This document shows, piece by piece, positions 51,176-60,380 of a DNA stretch of 64,000 bases. Where the stretch lies: NCBI RefSeq assembly GCF_016792905.1, contig NZ_JAEULP010000017.1, positions 62,001 to 126,000 of the forward strand. The letters are read 5' to 3'. A model generated the notes under the pieces. That model was not told where the DNA came from and did not search any database. It saw nothing but the letters and a program-made list of their open reading frames with translations. A program made the position numbers and the translations under genes. The DNA comes from Tabrizicola sp. GTDB lineage: Bacteria > Pseudomonadota > Alphaproteobacteria > Rhodobacterales > Rhodobacteraceae. Each line of letters starts with the position of its first letter. Positions within the stretch are counted from its first letter, which is position 1.

Positions 51176-52585
51176 ATGGATTTCCTGACCTGGACCGGAA
51201 CTGCCGGAACCACCCTTGTCCCCGTCCTGCAACTGGCCGTTGTCGTCCTGGCCCTGGCATTGCTGGCCCGCTTCATCTTCGCGCTGGCCGGGCTTGACGG
51301 CCCCCGCCTGCCCAACCCGGACGGGACCACCACCGGCCGGTCGCCGGGCGATCTGGCAAGCCTGGCCATCCGCTACAGCTTCTACGCCGCGCTTGCCGCC
51401 ATTCTCTGCATCCTCGCCGCCGGAGCCGTCATGCCTTCGCCAGTCGAGGCCGGGATCCTCGGCGCCATGGCGGTGCGCTTCTGGCCGGTCTGGCTCGCGC
51501 TGATCGCGACCTTCGTCCTGTCGATCCGTTTCCGCCGCAAGCTCGGCCTCTATGGCAAGCTGTTCGATTCGACTGTCGGGATGATCGGCTTTGCCATCGT
51601 GATGTTCTGGATCTTCACCGCGATCTTCGCCGGAACGATCGCGACCTACGACCCCTTCTCCCAGATCGCCGGGCTGAAGAACGACGCTCCGGGTGTTCTG
51701 GTGCCGGACGGCGGCTACGGCTGGTATCTCCTCGGCGGCGACCATCTGGGCCGGGACGTCTTCTCCCGCATGGTGATGGGCGCGCGCGAGGTGCTGAAGA
51801 TCGCGCCCGCCGCCACGCTCTTCGCCTTCATGGTCGGCATCACCTTGGGACTTCCGGCGGGCTACTTCGGCGGCAAGCTGGACACCGTGATCTCCTTCCT
51901 CGCGAACCTCGTCCTCGCCTTCCCGGTGATCCTCTTGTTCTACCTGCTCGTGACCCCGGAAATCCGTGACACCGGCATCCCGATCGTGCTGGCGGCGCTC
52001 CTCTTCATCTTCCCGATCATCTTCCTTTGCACCCTCTGGAACAGCCGCTACTACACCAACCCGCCGCGTCGTAACCTCTACGTCGGCATCACGCTTCTGA
52101 TCGGCCTCTGGGCCTATTCCGGCCTTGCCTTCAACATGGACCCCCTCGGCATCTGGTCGATGGAGCCGAACATGCTGAATGTCTTCGTCTCGGTGGTGTT
52201 CGTGAACTCGCCCGGCGTGTTCCGGATCGTCCGGGGTCTGGTGATGGACATCAAGGCTCGGGACTATGTGGCCGCAGGCCAGACCCGTGGCGAAGGCGCC
52301 TGGTACATCATGCTCTGGGAAATCCTGCCCAACGCCCGTGGCCCCCTGATCGTCGATTTCTGCCTGCGGATCGGCTACACCACCATCCTCCTCGGCACGC
52401 TGGGCTTCTTCGGCCTTGGCGTCTCCCCGGACAGCCCGGACTGGGGCTCGACCATCGACGATGGCCGCAAGCTCCTGAACCTCTATCCCCACCCGGCCCT
52501 TGCGCCAGCCCTTGCCCTCATGAGCCTTGTCCTCGGCCTGAACCTTCTTGCCGACGGCCTGCGTGAAGAAAGCCTGAAGGATTGA
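51176..52585 (+). CDS. ABC transporter permease, DppC-like, enlarged
   Basis: 469 residues, much longer than typical DppC (about 300). The canonical features are present: LGGDHLGRDVFSRMVMGARE (about 184-203) and the EAA loop DYVAAGQTRGEGAWYIMLWE near the end. Additions are an N-terminal region of about 130 residues with about three extra helices (13-38, 64-88, 100-117) and a mid-domain insert with extra hydrophobic segments (about 265-335). It lies 13 bases after the partner permease and 4 bases before the ATPase gene. Confidence 0.9.
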   Translation: MDFLTWTGTAGTTLVPVLQLAVVVLALALLARFIFALAGLDGPRLPNPDGTTTGRSPGDLASLAIRYSFYAALAAILCILAAGAVMPSPVEAGILGAMAVRFWPVWLALIATFVLSIRFRRKLGLYGKLFDSTVGMIGFAIVMFWIFTAIFAGTIATYDPFSQIAGLKNDAPGVLVPDGGYGWYLLGGDHLGRDVFSRMVMGAREVLKIAPAATLFAFMVGITLGLPAGYFGGKLDTVISFLANLVLAFPVILLFYLLVTPEIRDTGIPIVLAALLFIFPIIFLCTLWNSRYYTNPPRRNLYVGITLLIGLWAYSGLAFNMDPLGIWSMEPNMLNVFVSVVFVNSPGVFRIVRGLVMDIKARDYVAAGQTRGEGAWYIMLWEILPNARGPLIVDFCLRIGYTTILLGTLGFFGLGVSPDSPDWGSTIDDGRKLLNLYPHPALAPALALMSLVLGLNLLADGLREESLKD

Positions 52586-52589
52586 TGCC

Positions 52590-54692
52590 ATGACAGCCCC
52601 CACCCCCGATACCCCCTGGGACCCGTCGCAACCGATCCTGGAAATCGAGCATCTCTCGATCAGCTTCTTCACCCGCCTGCGGGAGATTCCCGCCGTGATG
52701 GACTTTTCCTGCTCCGTCATGGCGGGCGAGGCGATGGGCCTTGTCGGCGAATCCGGCTGCGGCAAGTCGACCGTCGCGCTGGCGGTGATGCGGGAGCTGG
52801 GCAAGACCGGGCGGATCGTCGCCGGTTCCATGAAGTTCAAGGGCCGCGACCTTGCCAAGATGGACGACGAGGAGCTGCGCCATATCCGCGGCTCGGAAAT
52901 CGCCATGATCTACCAGGAGCCGATGGCCAGCCTGAACCCCGCGATGAAGGTTGGTGCGCAGCTGGCCGAAGTGCCGATGCTGCATTCGGGCATGTCGAAG
53001 GCCGATGCCTGGAAGCTGGCTCGCCAGATCGTTGCCGATGTCCGCCTGCCCGACCCCGACCGCATCATCAACTCCTACCCGCACCAGCTTTCGGGCGGCC
53101 AGCAGCAGCGCATCGTCATCGCCATGGCGTTGATGGCCAAGCCCGCGCTCCTGATCCTGGACGAGCCGACCACCGCGCTGGACGTGACGGTCGAGGCCGG
53201 GATCGTCGATCTGGTCAAGGAGCTGGGCGAGAAATACGGCACGTCGATGCTCTTCATCAGCCACAATCTGGGCCTGGTGATGGATGTCTGCGACCGCATC
53301 TGCGTGATGTATTCCGGCGAGGCGGTCGAGACGGGGAACGTCACCGAAGTCTTCGACAAGATGCGCCACCCATACACGCAGGCGCTCTTCCGCTCGATCC
53401 CCTTGCCCGGCGCCGACAAGAACGCCCGACCGCTGATCAGCATTCCCGGCAACTTCCCCCTGCCGCACGAACGCCCGAAGGGCTGCAACTTCGGCCCGCG
53501 CTGCGACTATTTCCAGCATGGCCGCTGCGACGAGACCGACGTGCCGATGTCGCATGTCCCTGGCGACGACCGCCACGACAGCCGCTGCCTTCGCTGGCAG
53601 GAGATCGACTGGTCCGCGCCCCCCGCCGCGCGCGAGGTGAAGGAGAAGGCCGAGATCGGCAAGGTGGTCCTGAAGATGGAGGATCTGCGGAAATACTATT
53701 CGGTCTCGACCGGGGCCTTCGGCGGCGGCACAGCGAAGGTGGTCAAGGCGAATGAAACCCTGTCCTTCGAGGCGCGCGAGGGCGAGACGCTGGCCATCGT
53801 CGGAGAATCCGGCTGTGGCAAGTCGACCTTCGCCAAGGTGTTGATGGGGCTGGAAACCGCGACGTCAGGCTCGATCATGCTGTTCGATGAAAACGTGCAG
53901 TCAACCCCGATCCAGAAGCGCAATACCGACACCGTCTCCCAGGTGCAGATGGTGTTCCAGAACCCGTTCGACACACTGAACCCGTCAATGAACGTGGGGC
54001 GCCAGATCATCCGGGCGCTGGAAATCTTCCACTACGGCAGCTCCGATGCCGACCGTCACCAGCGGATGCTGGAACTGCTCGACCTGGTGAAGCTGCCCCG
54101 CGCCTTCGCCGACCGGATGCCGCGCCAGCTGTCAGGCGGGCAGAAGCAGCGCGTCGGCATCGCGCGGGCCTTCGCGGGCGGGGCGAAGGTGGTGGTGGCG
54201 GATGAACCCGTCAGTGCGCTCGACGTCTCGGTCCAGGCCGCCGTCACCGACCTGCTGATGGACATCCAGCGCGAGAACAAGACGACGCTGCTCTTCATCA
54301 GCCACGACCTGTCCATCGTGCGTTATCTCTCGGACCGCGTCATGGTCATGTACCTCGGCCATGTCGTTGAAATGGGCACCACCGACCAGGTCTTTGCGCC
54401 CCCCTACCACCCCTATACCGAGGCGCTTCTTTCTGCCGTGCCGATTGCCGACACCAAGGTCGAACGCAAGCGCATCGTGCTGGAAGGCGACATCCCCTCG
54501 GCGGTCAACCCGCCGCCCGGCTGCCCGTTCCAGACCCGCTGCCGCTGGAAATCCCAGGTCACGCCCGCCGGCCTCTGCGAGCGTGAGGTGCCACCGGTGC
54601 AGATGCTGGAAGGTGGCCATCAGATCAAGTGCCACCTCTCCCGCGAGATACTTGCGACGATGGAGCCGGTGATCAAGATCGCGGCAGAGTGA
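52590..54692 (+). CDS. ABC transporter ATP-binding protein with two fused ATPase domains (DppD-DppF type)
   Basis: 700 residues, equal to DppD and DppF joined. First domain: Walker A GESGCGKST (53-61), signature LSGGQQQR (167-174). Second: GESGCGKST near 404-412, signature LSGGQKQR near 513-520. Each ends with an oligopeptide-type C-terminal extension containing the cysteine cluster usual for DppD/DppF (CNFGPRCDYF near 296 and CPFQTRC near 646). It energises the two permeases. Last gene of the operon. Confidence 0.95.
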   Translation: MTAPTPDTPWDPSQPILEIEHLSISFFTRLREIPAVMDFSCSVMAGEAMGLVGESGCGKSTVALAVMRELGKTGRIVAGSMKFKGRDLAKMDDEELRHIRGSEIAMIYQEPMASLNPAMKVGAQLAEVPMLHSGMSKADAWKLARQIVADVRLPDPDRIINSYPHQLSGGQQQRIVIAMALMAKPALLILDEPTTALDVTVEAGIVDLVKELGEKYGTSMLFISHNLGLVMDVCDRICVMYSGEAVETGNVTEVFDKMRHPYTQALFRSIPLPGADKNARPLISIPGNFPLPHERPKGCNFGPRCDYFQHGRCDETDVPMSHVPGDDRHDSRCLRWQEIDWSAPPAAREVKEKAEIGKVVLKMEDLRKYYSVSTGAFGGGTAKVVKANETLSFEAREGETLAIVGESGCGKSTFAKVLMGLETATSGSIMLFDENVQSTPIQKRNTDTVSQVQMVFQNPFDTLNPSMNVGRQIIRALEIFHYGSSDADRHQRMLELLDLVKLPRAFADRMPRQLSGGQKQRVGIARAFAGGAKVVVADEPVSALDVSVQAAVTDLLMDIQRENKTTLLFISHDLSIVRYLSDRVMVMYLGHVVEMGTTDQVFAPPYHPYTEALLSAVPIADTKVERKRIVLEGDIPSAVNPPPGCPFQTRCRWKSQVTPAGLCEREVPPVQMLEGGHQIKCHLSREILATMEPVIKIAAE

Positions 54693-54706
54693 GGTTGGAT
54701 GGTTGA

Positions 54707-54762
54707 GTAGGGTGGGAAATTTGCCCACCTTCAAGGGTGCGTGGGCAGATTGCCCACCCTAC
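54707..54762. repeat. Nested inverted repeat (GTAGGGTGGG element)
   Basis: GTAGGGTGGG (54707-54716) pairs perfectly with CCCACCCTAC (54753-54762). Inside, GTGGGCA (54741-54747) pairs with TGCCCAC (54751-54757), and GGTGGG/CCCACC pair in the left unit. It sits between converging genes and supplies the TAG stop codon (54759-54761) of the transglycosylase gene. It looks like a mobile REP-type repeat that may also act as a bidirectional RNA barrier. Confidence 0.7.
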
Positions 54763-55376
54763 CCCAGGATCGCCTTCACATAGCTTTCCGTCTCGGCGAA
54801 GGGCGGGATGCCGTCGTGTTCTTCCACCGCCGCCGGGCCCGCGTTGTAGGCCGCCAGCGCCAGTTCCCAGGTGCCGAACTTGTCGTACATCATCCGCAGG
54901 TAGCGCGCGCCGCCTTCCAGGTTTTCCTCGGCATCGTTGATGTCGACCCCCAGATGCTCGGCGGTTTCCGGCATCAGCTGCGCCAGCCCCGTCGCGCCCT
55001 TGACCGAGGTCGCCACCGGGTTCCAGCCGCTTTCCTGCTGCACCAGGCGCAGGAACAGGTCCTCCGGCACGCCATGCTTGCGCGCTGCGGCCTTGGCGAC
55101 CTCCAGGTATTCGCCCTTGTAGTTGCCACGGTAGGCGGGAATGCCCTCGGCCGCAGCCGTCTCTTCGCCCTTCTTGTACTTGGGCGTCAGCTTGACCGAG
55201 CCGGAGTATTGTTTCTTCAGCTTCTTGTCGATGAGATCGGACTGCGTCTTGAAGATCGCCAACCGGGACTTGGACGATCCCGAAAGGTTCAGGCCCTCGG
55301 CCAGGGTACCGGTCGGCGCGCAGACCGACGCGCCGACCAACAGCACCGCAACCGCAATCTGGCCACCGATCCGCAT
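54759..55376 (-). CDS. Lytic transglycosylase domain protein
   Basis: 205 residues. Signal peptide at the N-terminus (MRIGGQIAVAVLLVGASVCA; start at 55376), then a charged linker and an SLT domain (about 95-200). Catalytic Glu115 lies in QQESGWNP. GATGLAQLMPETA and AAYNAGPAAVEEHDGI complete the fold. It cleaves peptidoglycan glycan strands in the periplasm. The stop codon falls inside the GTAGGGTGGG repeat, so the last one or two residues may be repeat-derived. Confidence 0.9.
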   Translation of the reverse strand: MRIGGQIAVAVLLVGASVCAPTGTLAEGLNLSGSSKSRLAIFKTQSDLIDKKLKKQYSGSVKLTPKYKKGEETAAAEGIPAYRGNYKGEYLEVAKAAARKHGVPEDLFLRLVQQESGWNPVATSVKGATGLAQLMPETAEHLGVDINDAEENLEGGARYLRMMYDKFGTWELALAAYNAGPAAVEEHDGIPPFAETESYVKAILG

Positions 55377-55576
55377 GTCCTCGCCCACACTGTCCCTTGC
55401 GCACTCATTGGCGCGACCCGGCCTGACTATAGCCATTCCGCCCGGATTTTCCAGACCGGTCATGACTGGTTTTCCCGACCTGCGGAAGGCCGGTTGCGGC
55501 GGGCGGAAAGCACGGTATAGGGTTCCTTAACCATCCGGGAGCGAAACTGCCCCGGACATCTGCAAGGGAGATTCGC

Positions 55577-56098
55577 ATGGCGGGGTCGGTCAACAAGGTC
55601 ATTCTCATCGGCAACCTCGGCCGCGACCCAGAGGTGCGCAGTTTCCAGAACGGCGGCAAGGTGGTGAACCTGCGTATCGCCACCTCGGAAACCTGGCGCG
55701 ACCGCACCTCGGGCGAACGCAAGGAGCGCACCGAATGGCACTCGGTCGCCATCTTCAACGAGGCGCTGGGAAAGATCGCGGAGCAGTACCTGAAGAAGGG
55801 CAGCACAGTCTACATCGAGGGCCAGCTTGAGACGCGGAAATGGCAGGATCAGTCCGGCCAGGACAAGTACACCACCGAAGTCGTCCTGCGACCTTATTCC
55901 GGCAACCTCACCCTGCTCGGCGGTCGCGGCGACGGCGGGTCCGGCGGCGGGAGCGGCGGATACGATGACCGTGGCGGCTATGACGAAGGCGGCCAGGGCG
56001 GTGGCGGCGGCTACGGCGGCAGCCGGGGCGGCGCTGGCGGCGCTTCGGGCAGCGGGGGCGGTGGCCGGTCCGACATGGACGACGAAATCCCGTTCTGA
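55577..56098 (+). CDS. ssb: Single-stranded DNA-binding protein
   Basis: 173 residues. OB-fold domain 1-115 beginning [21 protein letters not shown] Gly-rich flexible linker (about 117-165) and the conserved acidic tail MDDEIPF at the C-terminus recruit replication and repair proteins. GGGAGA precedes the start. It stands alone, divergent from the transglycosylase gene. Confidence 0.97.
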   Translation: MAGSVNKVILIGNLGRDPEVRSFQNGGKVVNLRIATSETWRDRTSGERKERTEWHSVAIFNEALGKIAEQYLKKGSTVYIEGQLETRKWQDQSGQDKYTTEVVLRPYSGNLTLLGGRGDGGSGGGSGGYDDRGGYDEGGQGGGGGYGGSRGGAGGASGSGGGGRSDMDDEIPF

Positions 56099-56203
56099 TC
56101 GGTCGGATCGTCGCATCTCCCGAACGCCGGACTGGCGGCACTGGACCTTGACCGGCCAATCCCTATATAATCGGTCAACATCCCTTGGCGCCGAGACGAA
56201 GAC

Positions 56204-56569
56204 ATGCAGGACCAAACCGTGGGCCAGACTGAGGGCCAGCCGCTCATCAAGCCCTCGACCACCGACCATCCGCTGTATCCGCAGATCGTCGAGGCCTGCC
56301 GCACGGTCTATGATCCGGAAATCCCGGTGAACATCTACGACCTCGGCCTCGTCTACACGATCGAGATCGGGAAAGAGAACGAGGTCGAGATCACCATGAC
56401 CCTCACCGCCCCCGGCTGCCCGGTGGCGGGCGAAATGCCGGGCTGGGTCGCCAATGCGGTGGAACCGCTGCCCGGCGTGAAGCAGGTCGACGTACAGATG
56501 ACCTTCGATCCGCCCTGGGGCATGGACATGATGTCCGACGAGGCCCGGCTGGAACTCGGGTTCATGTAA
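56204..56569 (+). CDS. MIP18/DUF59 family protein, SufT-like
   Basis: 121 residues. The DUF59 core includes VYDPEIPVNIYDLGLVY (36-52) and TLTAPGCPVAGEMPG (67-80), with the single conserved Cys72. SufT proteins help mature iron-sulfur proteins. In many bacteria the gene ends the suf operon, but here it is isolated from suf genes, with an A-type carrier gene 1.6 kb downstream. The start at 56204 is the first ATG; a second start within the disordered N-terminus is possible. Confidence 0.88.
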   Translation: MQDQTVGQTEGQPLIKPSTTDHPLYPQIVEACRTVYDPEIPVNIYDLGLVYTIEIGKENEVEITMTLTAPGCPVAGEMPGWVANAVEPLPGVKQVDVQMTFDPPWGMDMMSDEARLELGFM

Positions 56570-56705
56570 CGCAAGCCTTCAAGCTTGCTTTCGGCCAAGG
56601 CAAGCCAAAAGGGTTGCGTTCGCTTTGGCAAAGGAAAAGGGTTGCAATACACGAAAGCAAGTCATTTCGCTTGCTTTTTGTGATCGCAAGGCAAATACTT
56701 TGCCC
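56570..56705. promoter_or_regulatory. Array of GCAAG/CTTGC motifs and inverted repeats before the SatD-like gene
   Basis: Within 136 bases there are six GCAAG or CTTGC motifs: 56571, 56584, 56600, 56657, 56670 and 56686. They form inverted repeats GCAAGC/GCTTGC (56571-56576 and 56583-56588), AAAGCAAG/CTTGCTTT (56654-56661 and 56670-56677), and the related GGCAAA/TTTGCC (56690-56695 and 56699-56704), which ends at the start codon. This looks like a multi-site operator; the regulator encoded next has a helix-turn-helix. Confidence 0.6.
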
Positions 56706-57362
56706 ATGTCACGCATTGTCGCCATCCTGACCGGCGATCTGATCGGATCGACCGCAGCCCCGCCCGAGGCGGTGGAACGCTCCATGCGGATCATTGCCGC
56801 CTGTGCAGGCGAGATCGGCCCGGATACGGATTTCACAAGATATCGGGGGGATGGGTGGCAGATCCGTCTCCTCCAGCCCGGCGATTGCCTTTGGGCCTGT
56901 CTGTTGATCCTCGCACGGCTGCGGGCCCAGGACGGCGCGCTGGGCTGCCGGATCGCAATCGGCATCGGCGAGGAGTATCCCACCGACACCCGCAACCTCT
57001 CCTCCGCAATGGGACCGGCCTTCACCGCTTCGGGTCGGACGCTGGACCAGATGAAGCCCGACCGGCTGCTGGCGCTGGGAAGCCTGCCGAAGCAGCCGGA
57101 TGCCTTCCGGAATCTGGCCGTCACGGTCGCCTCGACGCTTGCAGCGCGGTGGTCGCGGGAACAGGCGGAAGCGATGGCTTTGAAGCTGGATGTCGACAGC
57201 CCGGCGGGCGAACGCGAATCCAACGACAGGATCGCCCGGAAGCTGGGCATCACCCGCCAGGCGGTTGACGCCCGGCTAAAGGCGGCGGACTACCATCTCC
57301 TCGACGAGATGATGCTGGCTTTTCTGGAAGCCTATTCGCAGACGGAGGCAAAGCATGACTGA
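56706..57362 (+). CDS. SatD-like protein: nucleotide-cyclase-like domain plus C-terminal helix-turn-helix
   Basis: 218 residues, tentatively SatD family. GDLIGST (10-16), RYRGDGWQI (45-53), AIGIG (84-88) and SSAMGPAFTASGR (99-111) recall class III adenylyl/guanylyl cyclase cores, with Asp11 and Asp49 at the two metal positions. Enzymatic activity is unproven. Residues 172-193 (SNDRIARKLGITRQAVDARL) form a helix-turn-helix. The start at 56706 (MSRIVAIL) begins with the first cyclase-like strand; an upstream in-frame start would run through the repeat array. It overlaps the DUF3307 gene by 8 bases. Confidence 0.65.
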   Translation: MSRIVAILTGDLIGSTAAPPEAVERSMRIIAACAGEIGPDTDFTRYRGDGWQIRLLQPGDCLWACLLILARLRAQDGALGCRIAIGIGEEYPTDTRNLSSAMGPAFTASGRTLDQMKPDRLLALGSLPKQPDAFRNLAVTVASTLAARWSREQAEAMALKLDVDSPAGERESNDRIARKLGITRQAVDARLKAADYHLLDEMMLAFLEAYSQTEAKHD

Positions 57363-58170
57363 AACCTTCATCGCCCTCCTCTTCGCCCATACGTTCGCCG
57401 ATTTCGTCTTTCAGACCAACTGGATGGTCGTGAACAAGCGCACCCCCCTCGCACTCGGGCTGCACGCCGCCATCGTCTACGCCACCGCCGTCGCGGCGAC
57501 CGGATCGGTCCATCCGATGCTTCTGGCCCTTGCCCTGATCCACATCGGGATCGACGTCGGCAAGCTGATCCTCGCGTCGGTCTGGAAGACCTCCGGCGGC
57601 CTCGCGCCCTTCCTGATCGACCAGGCGCTGCATCTTGTCAGTCTGATCGCCCTCACCCTCTGGCTGCCCGGTCTCTGGGCGCAGGGCATCTGGGCCCCGG
57701 GCGCCATCGTCACCGGCGAGGACAGCGGCATCCTTGGCACCGGCCTCTGGTCCGCGGATACCGCCCTGCCCGTCAGCCACCTGCCTGCGCTCATGGTGCT
57801 TGTCACCGGACTGATCCTTGCGACCCGCGCCGGCGGCTTCGCAGTCGGACTCCTGATGGAGCCCTTCAGCCCGCATCTGGGCCGGGGCGATGCCGGGAAA
57901 AGCCTGCCCGGCGCCGGGCGTGTCATCGGCAATCTGGAACGCGGGCTGATCTTTGCGCTGGTCCTTTTCGGCCAGTCGCAGGGCGTCGGCCTGCTGATCG
58001 CGGCCAAATCCATCCTGCGCTTCGGCGCTGTCAAGGACGACCGCCGCCTGTCCGAATACGTCATCATCGGCACGCTCGCCTCGTTCGGCTGGGCGCTGGT
58101 CGTGGCTTTTGCCACCCTCGCGGGCCTCGCCCTTTTGCCGCCGCTTGGAATTCCGGCCGCGACACCTTAA
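57355..58170 (+). CDS. DUF3307 family integral membrane protein
   Basis: 271 residues, hydrophobic, with about seven predicted helices. The N-terminal DUF3307 domain (about 1-110) has LFAHTFADFVFQTNWMV and IHIGIDVGKL. The C-terminal half has three more helices and a soluble linker. Function unknown; this pairing with SatD-like regulators is known from other bacteria. The 8-base overlap with the upstream gene implies coupled translation, so the two probably act together. Confidence 0.85.
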   Translation: MTETFIALLFAHTFADFVFQTNWMVVNKRTPLALGLHAAIVYATAVAATGSVHPMLLALALIHIGIDVGKLILASVWKTSGGLAPFLIDQALHLVSLIALTLWLPGLWAQGIWAPGAIVTGEDSGILGTGLWSADTALPVSHLPALMVLVTGLILATRAGGFAVGLLMEPFSPHLGRGDAGKSLPGAGRVIGNLERGLIFALVLFGQSQGVGLLIAAKSILRFGAVKDDRRLSEYVIIGTLASFGWALVVAFATLAGLALLPPLGIPAATP

Positions 58171-58193
58171 GTTATCGCCAAAGGAGCCTTCCC

Positions 58194-58553
58194 ATGTTCG
58201 GCATTCCCGGCAAAGCCGCCGTCACCCTGACCCCCGCCGCCAGCCGCCAGATCACCCGGCTGATGCAGCGCGAGGGCAGCCAGGGCCTGCGCATCGGCGT
58301 GAAGAAGGGCGGTTGCGCGGGCATGGAATACACCATGGAATATGTCGCCTCGGTCAATCCGCTGGACGAGGTGGTGGAACAGGACGGTGCCCGGGTGATG
58401 ATCGCGCCCATGGCGCAGATGTTCCTGATCGGTACCGAGATCGACTATGAGACGGGCCTGGTGGAAAGCGGGTTCAAGTTCCGCAACCCCAACGTCGCCG
58501 AGGCCTGCGGCTGCGGCGAATCGATCAAGTTCCGCGACACGCCCGCCGCCTGA
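58194..58553 (+). CDS. A-type iron-sulfur carrier (IscA/SufA/HesB family)
   Basis: 119 residues. The three conserved cysteines are Cys41 (GGCAGM), Cys105 and Cys107 (CGCGES), which bind the cluster or iron. The rest matches HesB family length. It is 23 bases after the DUF3307 gene and may be transcribed with it, although no functional tie is obvious. It could deliver clusters made elsewhere. Confidence 0.93.
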   Translation: MFGIPGKAAVTLTPAASRQITRLMQREGSQGLRIGVKKGGCAGMEYTMEYVASVNPLDEVVEQDGARVMIAPMAQMFLIGTEIDYETGLVESGFKFRNPNVAEACGCGESIKFRDTPAA

Positions 58554-58658
58554 CCGGCAATAAACCCGCTGCCAACGACAGATTGTTCGCGATCTGAAGG
58601 CTTTTCCTTTCTGCCCATACACGCTAGGCGTGTCCGGAAGTGCAGAGGGGAATGCAGG

Positions 58659-59402
58659 ATGAAGAAGCTCGCCGCCGGGAACTGGAAGATGAATGGCACC
58701 AGGGCCTCCTTGGCCGAGGTCGCGGCGCTTCTTGCCGCCCATCCTGCCCCGGCCTGCGAAATGCTCCTGTGCCCGCCCGCGACGCTGATCGCCCAGATGG
58801 CCGATGCTGCAAGGGGTTCGGCGCTGTTGGTCGGTGCGCAGGATTGTCATGCGAAACCGCAGGGTGCGCACACCGGCGACATTTCGGTCGCGATGCTGAA
58901 GGATGCGGGCGCAACTCATGTGATCCTTGGCCATTCCGAACGCCGCACCGACCGTGGCGAAACCGACGAACTTGTCCGGGCCAAGGCCGAGGCGGCGGTG
59001 GATGCGGGCCTCGTCGCCATCGTCTGCATCGGCGAGACAGAGGCGGAGCATGACGCGGGCAAGACTCTGGCGGTGATCGGCAGCCAGATCGACGGCTCGA
59101 TCCCCGGCGGGGCGACGGCGGCCAACCTGGTCGTCGCCTATGAACCCGTCTGGGCCATCGGCACCGGCCGCACGCCCACGCTGGCAGAGATCGCCGAGGT
59201 CCACAGCTTCCTCCGCGGCCGGTTGCGCGGCCTGATCGGCGATGAGGCCGAGGGCGTGCGCATCCTCTACGGCGGTTCGGTCAAGCCGTCGAACGCCGGG
59301 GACATCTTTGCCGTACCGCATGTCGACGGGGCGCTGGTGGGCGGCGCAAGCCTGAAGGCTGCCGATTTCGGCGCCATCGTCGACGCGCTCTCCGCCGCCT
59401 GA
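58659..59402 (+). CDS. tpiA: Triosephosphate isomerase
   Basis: 247 residues. Interconverts dihydroxyacetone phosphate and glyceraldehyde 3-phosphate. Catalytic residues are intact: Lys10 in GNWKMNG, His92 in ILGHSERR, Glu162 in [11 protein letters not shown]; phosphate loop [10 protein letters not shown]. It may have its own promoter: a 6+6 inverted repeat ACACGC-TAG-GCGTGT (58619-58633) lies 25 bases upstream. Confidence 0.97.
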   Translation: MKKLAAGNWKMNGTRASLAEVAALLAAHPAPACEMLLCPPATLIAQMADAARGSALLVGAQDCHAKPQGAHTGDISVAMLKDAGATHVILGHSERRTDRGETDELVRAKAEAAVDAGLVAIVCIGETEAEHDAGKTLAVIGSQIDGSIPGGATAANLVVAYEPVWAIGTGRTPTLAEIAEVHSFLRGRLRGLIGDEAEGVRILYGGSVKPSNAGDIFAVPHVDGALVGGASLKAADFGAIVDALSAA

Positions 59403-59462
59403 CGACCCTTGCCTGTCGCGGACAGGCCAGCCCGAAAGGTTTCGCCCGCCTAGGGTGCCGCA

Positions 59463-60380
59463 ATGACTGCTCTTCACCACACCGCTCGGCGACCCCTGGC
59501 CGCAGCGAACCTGATCTGCCTCGCCTCGATGGTGGTCTGGGCCGCCGGGTTGCCGGCCGCCGACCTGATTGTTCCGCATATGCCGCCCGTCGCGCTGACC
59601 GCTGCGCGCGCGCTTCTTGCCGCCGTGGTGCTGGTGCCGGTCTGGTGGGCGGTCGAGGGGCGGCGCGTAGTCCTGTCGGCCGACTGGCTGACAGGGGCCT
59701 GGGTGGGTTTCGTCACACTCGGCCTTGCATCCTTCTTCGTGGTCATCGCGTTGCGATTGAACGACCCCGTGACTGTGGCCATCGTCAGCGCCGTCATGCC
59801 GGTCATCGGCATCCTTCTGGAATGCCTGGCCGACCACCGCCCGTTCACCCGCGCCTTGGCCGTCGGGCTGATGCTGTCCGTCGCAGGCGGCCTGATCGCG
59901 GTGAATGGGGCCGAGGGGGAACTCGACTTCGGCTACGGCATCCTCGCGGCGCTCGCCTCGGTCGTGGTCTACACCTGGGGCTCACGCGAAACCGTGCGGG
60001 CCCTGCCTGACCTCTCCCCCCTGGGCCGCGCCGCCATCACCATCGCGGGGGCTGCCGTGGTCTCGCTGCTGGCGGCGCTCGCCGACGGCTTCCTGCGCGA
60101 CCAGTGGCCGGATTGGGGCGCGATCGGTTGGAAAGAGTTCGGTGGGCTCGCCGTCTTCGGTATCGGCTCGCTGGCGGTGTCCCAGCTGCTCTGGATTGTC
60201 GCCGTCGGGCGGATCGGTATCGGTGCCGCGTCGATGCACATGAACGCCGTGCCGTTCTATGTCATGGTGATGGTGTTCCTGGCCGGGGGCCCGTGGAACT
60301 GGGGACAGACGCTTGGCGCCGCCATCGTCGTGACCGGGGCATTGATCGCGCAGGGCCTGATCGGTGGGGGCAGACGATGA
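59463..60380 (+). CDS. EamA/DMT superfamily transporter
   Basis: 305 residues with ten predicted helices in two EamA repeats (about 15-145 and 160-300). Such proteins export metabolites or amino acids; the substrate is unknown. The stop overlaps the cytochrome P450 start by four bases (ATGA, 60377-60380), so the two are coupled and may handle the same compound. It begins 60 bases after tpiA. Confidence 0.9.
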   Translation: MTALHHTARRPLAAANLICLASMVVWAAGLPAADLIVPHMPPVALTAARALLAAVVLVPVWWAVEGRRVVLSADWLTGAWVGFVTLGLASFFVVIALRLNDPVTVAIVSAVMPVIGILLECLADHRPFTRALAVGLMLSVAGGLIAVNGAEGELDFGYGILAALASVVVYTWGSRETVRALPDLSPLGRAAITIAGAAVVSLLAALADGFLRDQWPDWGAIGWKEFGGLAVFGIGSLAVSQLLWIVAVGRIGIGAASMHMNAVPFYVMVMVFLAGGPWNWGQTLGAAIVVTGALIAQGLIGGGRR

